In this document: in pieces, positions 50,451 through 58,900 of the stretch
Position numbering within the stretch: the stretch's first letter is position 1
How the letters are laid out: the number at the start of each line of letters is the position of its first letter
Program-made: the position numbers and the translations under genes
DNA from: Corbicula japonica
Taxonomy: Eukaryota; Mollusca; Bivalvia; Venerida; Cyrenidae
Assembly (NCBI GenBank): GCA_038501625.1
Contig: JAZAYU010000054.1
Span: 1,550,001-1,614,000 of the forward strand
DNA: 64,000 nucleotides
Direction of reading: 5' to 3'
The notes under the pieces: generated by a model
Seen by the model: only the letters and a program-made list of their open reading frames with translations
The model's database searches: none
Told to the model about the DNA's origin: nothing

Positions 50451-50935
50451 GAACAAGAACCAAACAACCATGTGCAAGTAAAGAAAGACAGTGTTCAGAT
50501 CATGTCATTTGTCACTAAAAGGACTTGTGAACAATACAATTATTTTTTTAACTGACAATTAGAAACATATCAAAATTAAAAGCATTACTTAATTTTATAT
50601 TAATTAACAACTGATCCCAGGTTGTAATATTAACAAAAAAATAACAACTGACCACATTTTTGGAAAAATAGGACTGGTGTACAAATTACTAACACAACTG
50701 ATCATTTTTATGGAAATTTTTATAGAACAATTGGCCGCTGTTTTAGGAATTAACATTGAACTCCCTGCAGCAGTTACCTCCCCTGACATTAAAACTGACC
50801 ACTGCCACCTTGAGCAAAAAATTTCAGCTAAGTTTGTTTTTTTAAGTTTTGATTGTTATTGATAGTTTTTTATGTACTTGTATTATTTTTAATCAGGAAA
50901 TGAAATAAATGGCAATCTTTATTTGAAATAAATTT
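50451..50935 (+). other. NAPRT: Probable NAPRT 3'-UTR exon with polyadenylation signals
   Basis: A strong acceptor (pyrimidine tract then CTATTTCAG, ending at 50450) is followed by about 480 bp without a long frame, ending with two AATAAA signals at 50904-50909 and 50927-50932. It pairs with the donor at 48431. The TAG stop would lie only 13 nt before the exon junction, too close to trigger nonsense-mediated decay. This is inferred from splice and poly(A) signals; transcript data are not available here. Confidence 0.5.
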
Positions 50936-50944
50936 TCTTTATTA

Positions 50945-51069
50945 AAAATCCCTTTATTCCATATATACCCGGTACATGTTTTAATGCTTGTTATGTAGAT
51001 CCAGACCAACCAGCACATCTACACTGTTCACACATGCAATAAAGGTGTATCTTTAGAGTAAAAGGCTAA
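50945..51069. mobile_element. TTAA-MITE, short internally deleted copy
   Basis: Left end CCCTTTATTCCATATATACC, one arm, then AATAAAGGTGTATCTTTAG and AGTAAAAGGCTAA. It starts just after the NAPRT poly(A) signals. Confidence 0.75.
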
Positions 51070-51709
51070 AATAATTAAATTTTTGTCATATGCCTTCTTT
51101 GAAGCAAACCTGTAACATCTTTTGTTATGTGATGTCAGTTTTATTTGAAGTGGCATTGATTTGTCTGGTATAGCTTCAGAGGGAAGTAACTGCATCAGAG
51201 TTAGTATTAATTTATTTATTATGTGATGCTTAATAGTATCTTATCCTTTTTTATCATGTTTTGATTCCATTTTATTTAGACCCAGCAAGTGGGGATTAAA
51301 GCCCATCAGACTGCATTAATTTGAGCCAAGTCATGAGAATTTTGGGGAGATATTTGGAACTTGATAATATTAACTTTTTTAGTATCATTTTATTTTTATC
51401 TATTGTGAATGTGTGCCATATTTTATGCTTTATTTTATAATTATCTATTATCACAAATATATATTTACAGTTACTACAACATTTTATTTACCTATTTCAC
51501 AGTTATATACAATTATCAGGGATGTATCTAGAGGGGGCTTATTTTGGTTGCTCATTACCTCCCTTTTTGGGTAGCAGTATTTAATTTTCATGGGATGTTG
51601 GCCAGAAATTTGGAAACGATTATGTTATGACACTAAGACTACCTGAAACAAACCCCCTGTCTGAAAATCATGCATTGACCCTACAGTTATTATATGATAA
51701 CAAGATCTG

Positions 51710-51780
51710 GTCCCATTTCAGCGAATTTGATGCTTGAGATTTGAGACTGGTTTCCATGCTTAGTTTTATAACCTTGGGCA
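51710..51780. mobile_element. Foldback MITE, right arm only
   Basis: GATGCTTGAGATTTGAGACT then GGTTTCCATGC and TTTTATAACCTTGGGCA, without the left arm. A similar half copy lies at 10949-11023. Confidence 0.8.
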
Positions 51781-52306
51781 CTGTTTTCAAATTAACAGAC
51801 CAATTTTGATATAATTTCTTAATATGCCAAAAAGCCGAGGAGAATATATTGCAGAGTAGATAAATTTGTGTTTCTTAGTGATATCACATATCCCGTTTGA
51901 GTTAGTTACAATGTCTTCTTGTTTTGAACAGTACAGTGGTGGATCAAAAGGGCGTTCAGGGATGTTCCTCGAAATCTCTTTATGAAGAGCAATATTTAAT
52001 TTTCATGTGGATTTTGGCCAGAAAGTTGGAAATTATGTAAAAACACTAAGACTGTCCAAAAGGGACCCCATTCTGGAAATCTTGCTCCCGACCCTGCAAT
52101 ATTACCTTTAAAGGGTAATAGCAGTTGCTATTTTTGGACACATGAATAGCTAAACCAGTTGTATTATAAAAGATTTTTTTTAGTTTAATAATAAAAATAT
52201 ATTAATATTGACCAGATCTCAGATTTTCTCATGGCATGGCTCATGTATTCATGGAGATTCTTGTTTACCTGCTGGATTGATTCAAGTAATACACATTCCA
52301 GACTAT

Positions 52307-52544
52307 TTAACCCTCTCCTTGATATATACGCCTTTTTACACATGTGCGACCAGTGTAGATCCAGATCAGCCAGCACGTCCTTGATGTCTGAACAGAATCT
52401 GCACTGGTCGCATTTTGGTCAGAAATAACCTAATAAATAAAAAAAAACAGTTTAGATCCTGATCAGACGGCATGGATGTGCCAGCTGATCTGGATCTAAA
52501 CTGTTCACCTTCGCAATAAAGGTGTCTATAGAGGAAAGGGTTAA
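52307..52544. mobile_element. TTAA-MITE, full length (first of a touching pair)
   Basis: TTAACCCTCTCCTTGATATA at the left, GAGGAAAGGGTTAA at the right. The right TTAA (52541-52544) is also the left TTAA of the next element. Confidence 0.92.
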
Positions 52545-52708
52545 CCCTTTCTGATTAGGATATACACTGCTGCTTTTTGATTTGTCAGGTTATTTCTTAC
52601 CAAAAAGCAACCAATGCAGATCCTGATCAGATGGCATGAATCAGGCTGATCTGGATCTACACTGGTCACAAATGCTTTAAAACTTGTATATGTGGTGGAA
52701 AGAGTTAA
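52541..52708. mobile_element. TTAA-MITE, second of a touching pair, 5' shortened
   Basis: TTAACCCTTTCTGATTAGG jumps to the first arm, continues normally, and ends GGTGGAAAGAGTTAA. It shares a single TTAA with the preceding element. Confidence 0.88.
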
Positions 52709-52901
52709 GATCCAAGTCAATGCCAAAAGTATAAGCCAAAATGAATAAATTCAGGGACATGTGTTGGCATTTTGGTAAACAATCAAATTTTTTTTAAGGC
52801 AAAGACAATCGTGATTTTACCTCTTGCAATGGAGAAAGATGAGTTTGTTTAGGAATTTACATAAACACTTCCTCCATATAATACATCTCGTGGGCAACCA
52901 C

Positions 52902-53047
52902 TGCCCAAGATCATAAAACTAAATCTGGAGATCAGTCTCAAATCTCAAGCATCTGATTGGCTGAAATGGCAACCAGTCGCCATTTCAGCCAATCAGATCC
53001 TTGAGATTTGAGACTGATCTCAAAACTTAGTTCTATGATCTTGGGCA
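52902..53047. mobile_element. Foldback MITE, 146 bp, intergenic
   Basis: TGCCCAAGATCATAAAACTA against TTCTATGATCTTGGGCA, with centre ATGGCAACCAGTCGCCATTT. Same subfamily as 13214-13355. Confidence 0.93.
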
Positions 53048-53059
53048 CACATGATTTTC

Positions 53060-53166
53060 ACTGTTCGCTTCTATGTCAGATCTTAATGAACCAAAAAGTG
53101 AAGAGTGTAGATCCTGATCAGATGGCATGAAAGCCATAGAATTTGTATGTATGGAGCAAGGGTTAA
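53060..53166. mobile_element. TTAA-MITE fragment
   Basis: Right-hand part: GTGTAGATCCTGATCAGATG and GGAGCAAGGGTTAA. Confidence 0.7.
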
Positions 53167-53314
53167 TGACATTCTGCTGAATTAATTTAGAGCAGTTGTT
53201 TGTTAATAAAATTTCTCCGTTATTAAATTGAAAATATCAGGTTATATTTATTGGTACACTAAAACCCTGCATAAAGACCAGCCTGATAATAAGACCACTG
53301 TTTCAAATTCTCTT

Positions 53315-53556
53315 TTAACCCTTTCCTGGATATATACACATTTTTACGCGTGTGCGACCAGTGTAGATCCAGATCAGCCGTCACATCCGTGCCGTCTGAT
53401 CAGGATCTGCACTGGTCGCATTTTGGTCAGAAATAACCTAATGAATCTAAAAGCGAACAGTTTAGATCCTGATCAGACGGCACGGATGTGCCAGCTGATC
53501 TGGATCTAAACTGTTCGCCCTAGCAATTAAGGTGTGTCTGTACAGGAAAGGGTTAA
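53315..53556. mobile_element. TTAA-MITE, full length (242 bp), best-preserved copy
   Basis: TTAACCCTTTCCTGGATATA at the left, GTACAGGAAAGGGTTAA at the right. GGCACGGATGTGCCAGCTGA and its partner palindromes are almost perfect. The 93-residue frame over it is MITE translation. Confidence 0.95.
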
Positions 53557-53845
53557 CAGTATTGCAGTGTTTTTTCTCTGGAATTAAAACTACCCCATTA
53601 TTAAGGCCAAATTTGTCTTCTTCTCAGAGCTGGTCTTTATAGAAGGGTTTCACTTTACATGGATGGGAAACATAATATTAGTACTTAACACTTAACATAG
53701 TTTTATTTATTAGTAATTTTAGCTTTGAAGCCATTGTGTTTGTTAATTTAATCAAAATAATCAGTGTTTTCACATGTTGAAGTCCTTTACAAGAGAAATA
53801 TAGTCAGGAGTTAAGTTAATTTTAGGCTTTTCATCATGGTAACCT

Positions 53846-54025
53846 TTTAATCGTGCGGACGAATTGTATAGATCCAGATCATCCTGCACATGATTGTGTC
53901 CTGTCAGATCTGAATTCATAATGTTACAGTTTTTGGTAAGAAATAATCTAATAAAATAATGTGAACTGTAAAGATCCTGATCTGACCACATGGATGTGCA
54001 ACCTGATCTGCATCTATTCTGAAGG
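53846..54025. mobile_element. TTAA-MITE, strongly diverged
   Basis: The order of arms is kept (ATAGATCCAGATCATCCTG, then AAAGATCCTGATCTGACC), but both ends are nearly unrecognisable. Confidence 0.65.
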
Positions 54026-54051
54026 GGTCTATAGTGGTTGCATGAAAAATA

Positions 54052-54290
54052 TCAACCTTTCCTCCATAAATATGCCTATATGGCATTGGGAAACAGTGTA
54101 GATCCAGATCAGCTGGCATATCTGTGCCATCTGATCAGGATCTACACTGTTCGCTTTTTGATCTATTAGATCATTACTGACTAAAAAGCCAACAGTGTAG
54201 ATTCTGATCAGACAGCACTGATACGCTGGATGATCTGGATCTACACTGTAAGCCTATCTAATAAAAGGTGTGTATATCGAGGAAAGGTAT
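54052..54290. mobile_element. TTAA-MITE, full length, ends mutated
   Basis: TCAACCTTTCCTCCATAAAT at the left, ATCGAGGAAAGGTAT at the right, all inner arms present. Confidence 0.85.
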
Positions 54291-54485
54291 CCATGGACAT
54301 AAATGGTTATCAAGATACTGTAGTAAAATGTTTTAAAGTGTTTCTATGTTGTTATGCAAGCAATCAGAACTTGATATTTATTTATGAATCTGTAGAACAG
54401 AATCTGTTGTTGTTGTTTTAATTGTTTTAATATTAAACATTGAAATATTAAATCACTAGTAGAGATTGTTAAATATTAAACATTG

Positions 54486-54640
54486 ACAGGGGTGGATCCA
54501 GAAGAAGGGGTTCAGTGGGGTTATTCGAATCCCACTTTTGGGCAGCAATATTTATTTTTCAAGGGGATTTCATCAAGTTGGAAATGATCATGAAACTACC
54601 CAAAGTCTGGCCCAGATGAACCCCCATTCTGGACATACTT
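54486..54640 (+). repeat. Family R3 fragment (hAT-like 5' end), also 51519-51680 and 51935-52105
   Basis: Begins CAGGGGTGGATCCAGAAG. All three share CAGCAATATTTA/AGCAGTATTTAATTTTCA, TTGGAAATGAT-type and CCCCATTCTGG blocks. No matching 3' terminus seen, so these look like broken copies. Confidence 0.6.
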
Positions 54641-54859
54641 CATCTAACATTAAATGAAACATCAAATCACCAGTAAAGATTGTTACAGTATTGTTCTAAA
54701 TAGTATTAAATATATTAGAGATATAACTTGACTTGTAACTCTTTTTCATTTTCCCTTGAATTTTAATAGTTTTCATCCCTCTCTCTGCTTACCACTTTGG
54801 TTGCACGACGGTGGCAGGGGTTTAAGTGTTTATGAAGGTTAATGTAGAAATCTTTTATA

Positions 54860-55300
54860 AGAACCTAAACGCTATATTTTTGTTATGCCTGTTGTCGTGT
54901 TTTTGCTGATTTGACTCCTGAAGCTCTGGTCTCAGTAAGATCAATTAGTAGCCACCCCTTTGGCTTCAAAATGCTATAAGCTTCTTATGTTTTATGTGTT
55001 TGTGTGCTTTTGCATGCAACATTGTTAAGCTGATTGGTGGGTTGGAGTTATTTCACCAAGACAACATGTACTACTACTAGTGTGTTGATATGAGAACCTG
55101 TTGGGACAAGTGTGAGGTTGGTGCACCCTTGATCCTGGTTTAAACCCCCAGTGGCAAATTGTTTTTGCCGCTGGCCGTTCCAAGGCATTAACCCCTCGGG
55201 TTCTCATTTTTGTTAATTGTTTGTGGCGTCTCATTTGAATTTGATATGCTGATGCAAATGATGCATCTTTTCTTCTCTTTTTCGCTGCGTGTTTTGATAG
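54860..55300 (+). repeat. Dispersed repeat family R2, intergenic
   Basis: Opposite-strand partner of 45590-46145. Contains CACCCCTTTGGC, GAGTTATTTCACCAAGACAA and TTGGGACAAGTGTGAGGTTG. The minus-strand frame at 55025-55234 is part of the repeat. Confidence 0.75.
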
Positions 55301-55358
55301 TGTTGGGATTCATGATATGCATATTTCACTTTTCTTAAAGAAAACAATATGAACGAGG

Positions 55359-55555
55359 CTAAGGCCGGTATTCCATGGTTCCGTGAAGCGTATTCCTTGT
55401 CCGTGTCCGCGATTTTTCACTCACGCGGACCGGACACGGAGATATAGAATATAGCCAACGATATCTTTGGTGAGTGAAAATCGCGGACACGGACGCGGAC
55501 ACGGACAAGGATCACGGATCACGTACGCTTTACGAAACTATGGAATACCGGTCTA
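55359..55555. mobile_element. Palindromic MITE upstream of faxc, about 197 bp
   Basis: CCGGTATTCCATGGTTCCGT on the left pairs with ACGAAACTATGGAATACCGG on the right. Inner TTGTCCGTGTCCGCGATTTT pairs with AAAATCGCGGACACGGACGC. Strong hairpin 250 bp before the faxc start. Confidence 0.85.
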
Positions 55556-55804
55556 AGTCTGATACGATGTCACAACTAGCTTTTTATGAAACATCGAACA
55601 ATTTTCCTTTTTTGGTACTGACGAAAAAGAATTGTAATTCTGATCAATAGAGAATGAAATACTAAGAACTATTAAAATGTTTATAATGACATCAGCGTAT
55701 CATTTACTAATTTCACAGCCTGCTTCACTTGATGTCGTAGCACATTATTTACAGTGATAATACATGCCTTCCTGTTTACATTGACATCGTAGATTCATCG
55801 GAAA

Positions 55805-55911
55805 ATGGAGAGTGTTTGTGATTTTGTGAGAGACAATTCTCGTTATCTGGCAGCCGGGGCGGCGTTGCTGGGAACCGTTGTACTATATAGAAGATACCGG
55901 AGAAAGCCAAG
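55805..55911 (+). CDS. faxc: faxc exon 1 (start, membrane anchor)
   Basis: Starts MESVCDFVRDNSRYLAAGAA, with the hydrophobic anchor and the basic RRYRRKP run. The donor is CAAG|GTTAGA, splitting the codon for Arg35. A and G at -3 and +4 support this ATG. The first in-frame stop after the donor belongs to the intron, so the open frame continuing to 56074 is read-through. Confidence 0.85.
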
Positions 55912-58900
55912 GTTAGAATCTTTTAGATTCCCGGCTGATGACACCATTAATATGCAGGCGCGTAGTTGTCTAAACACGAGTACGCGCTTAATCCGCACGA
56001 TTCACTTTAATACGCTCATAATGCACCATGCACACTTTTGTCAGAAATTTCCAAGGGATGAATCCCCTCCATAACGGTTATGAATACGGGGCTAGCTACG
56101 CCCCTGATGTGGAATTATATTCGTCAGAAATGGAAGATTAATCTTATTACCACTAATAACTTATTACTATTACGTTTGTTTTCTAATTAACAAAATAGTT
56201 TGCATTGAATTAATGACAAATGCCAAGTAATATAATAATTATTAATAGCTGCAAGATTAAATTTGCAAACAAGATAAACATGACACTCGGATATCTTGTA
56301 AACGGGCTAACATTCAATCATAAAACCTTATCGCTCACTGTATAGCATCCTGTATGACATGCACATACTTTGTGCTATGTTTCTCTATAAATCCTTAATA
56401 AAGTAACAATCGATTTACTGTGCAAGTGATTGTGTATAATTAATAAAATATTTAATGTAATCAGTAAATAATGACCGTCCGTAAGTTGTGGGTATTTTTT
56501 CCTGCAACATCTGCATTGCAAATTTCATTTTAACACATGAAGTATTCATTATAATTGTTTTCAGTCTAACTTAAGAGCTTAACCACACTCCTCCCAAGCA
56601 CGTTCATCGATAAAAAGAAAATTATAAAAATCTCAATAATTGTAAAATGCCGTTAAATGGAATTTTTCACAAATGAATGTTACTAGTGTATCTTTATTTT
56701 GCATACAGTAAGACACGTTAGAACAGTAAAGAAAAATAGTTTTATTTAACGGCAGCTTGTCGTTATTGAGACTTTGATAATTTTCTTTTTATCGATAAAC
56801 GTGATTTGGAGGAGTGTGGTAAGCCCTTAAAATGGCATTTTAACACTATTATGACACAATACCGCATGTTCATTGCATGGAAAGATTTTAGGCTGAGTAT
56901 TTTCTAGAAAATAAAACACACACATACAATGTTTTTACTTACAAACAATATCACGTTTAACAGGTAAGTGAACAGTGTTGCATCTTCTTCAGAATGCCAA
57001 GTTTTAATAAATATAAGAATGGAAACCAGTCTCAAATCTTAAGCATTGGCTGAAAAGGCGACCAGTCGCCATTTCAGCCAATCATTTTCTTGAGATTTGA
57101 GACTGGTTTCTATTCTCAGTTTTTTTATCTTGGGGCCAGACTCTACATTTAGTTGCAGGTGCACTGAATTGCCTTAAAAGGTGCTTATATATAAATGAAA
57201 ATTAGTATGTCCTATACAGTTTATGTCATTGTTTAACTTGTTTGCAGGATGTGTGGCGTAGATTACCCCAAAGATAAGGTAATACTACACGTGTTCCCGC
57301 GCACCAAAACTATCCCCAACATGGGGCATTTCGTGATGAAACTAGAAACCTACCTTAGGATCAACAAAATACCTTTTCAGGTAAAAGAAATTATGAGCAT
57401 TTGTTATTTTTGTGCTTTTGTTTTAAACAAATCACATTAATTATAAAAAATGTCAAGTGTGCTCGCTCGCAAAAACTGTTTTTGTGTCAAATGATAATAA
57501 AAACTGTAAATTAATATAAATGTATTTTAGTTACTTTAAGCATTTCTGCATTTAGGAATATGGTGTCCACGATCAGTGCCGAAGATTATAAAACTGAGAT
57601 TTGAAACCAGTCAAAGATCTCTAGCATCTGATTGACTGAAATCGAGATCAGATCATTGGGATTTGAGACTGGTTTACATTCTCAGTTTCAGGTCTCATCG
57701 GATATATGGCTTACATATGTACCGTGCTGATGCTTAACCAACAAAGCAAGTCAACCAGATTCGAATACTACTACATTAGTCGTTATTTTTTTTAGATAGA
57801 TTTCAATTTCAAAGGAGGTCCAAAGGGTAAAACCCCATGGATAGAATATAACGGCATGACCATGGGAGATTCTCAGCTAATTATCCACTATTTCAATGAG
57901 AAGTTTAATATCAACATGAACCAACATCTGTCCAGCCAGGAAAGGGCGACAGCCTGGGCTATTCAGAAGTGGCTTGAAGAGTATACATACTGGTAAGTAG
58001 GTGATTGAAGATTTTGGAAGGCTTGTATATGTACATATGATTGTTTAAGCGTAGTATGTCTGTGAATAAAGTTGTAGCAAAATTGGTAGTTCCATGAATT
58101 AATTAATGGTAAGTTTTATGCCCCCACAAAGTGGGAGGCATATATAGAGTTGCACTCGTCCGTCCGTCTTGTGGTATCAACTCCTCTTAAACTATCTGAC
58201 AGAATTGTTTCAAGCTTGCAGAGATGATCAAGCAGGATGTGTAGATGATTTTAAAGAAAATTCTTTTCTGCGACCATTTTTACCAGAGTTATGGTCCTTT
58301 GTTATTACAAATTTTGTTGCAGTAGTTTTGGCATCAGTGTCCGAGGACACATTCTAGTTTCAGGCTTGTATGGTGGTAAATACTTTGAGTATAATAGTTG
58401 AAGCGACGGTAGATCTATGTCTTTTAATAAAGTTGTATCAATATTGGCATTACGATAAATTTATACTTAAGTTGTTAGATGCGTGGTAAGGATTGAGAAT
58501 AATGATTACCCATACGTCGGAAAGCTACGCCTTAGGTTTGCGTTTGAATACTACTATTGAAAAAATAATGTGCTTTGCAGGTTAAATGTTCACACTCGCT
58601 GGGTGATATTCCTTGACGATATGCTAGCTAATTTTTTTACCGGTATCAATACTCTTCTGAGGATGATTATCAAATGGACTAGGATGGGCAGGATGAAGAA
58701 GGTAACACACACGGTCGGAGTGGGACGCCACACGGATCAGGAGGTTCACGACCTTATGATGCATGATCTGAGACAATTTGCAGCAATCTTAGGTTAGAGC
58801 ATAGACGTCGTGCAAAACTATCTGCTACCTCCCTTGGTGGTAATCTGCTCATTTCGAATGAGTAAACATGTGTACTGTGATAATATACACCCTATTCACG

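Larger units (their letters stand above)
50936..55804. other. NAPRT-faxc intergenic region
   Basis: Filled by TTAA-MITEs, one complete and one half foldback MITE, R2 and R3 repeats and the palindromic MITE at 55359. The ~250 bp before the faxc start (55560-55804) is free of recognised repeats and should hold the promoter. I see no clear TATA box there. Confidence 0.6.

Noticed and set aside
53228..53509. Frames with recurring [24 protein letters not shown] sequence (also at 2792, 5807, 34889, 52541)
   Set aside because: They look like a conserved protein family but are translations of the TTAA-MITE; they lack starts and splice context and vary with the repeat.
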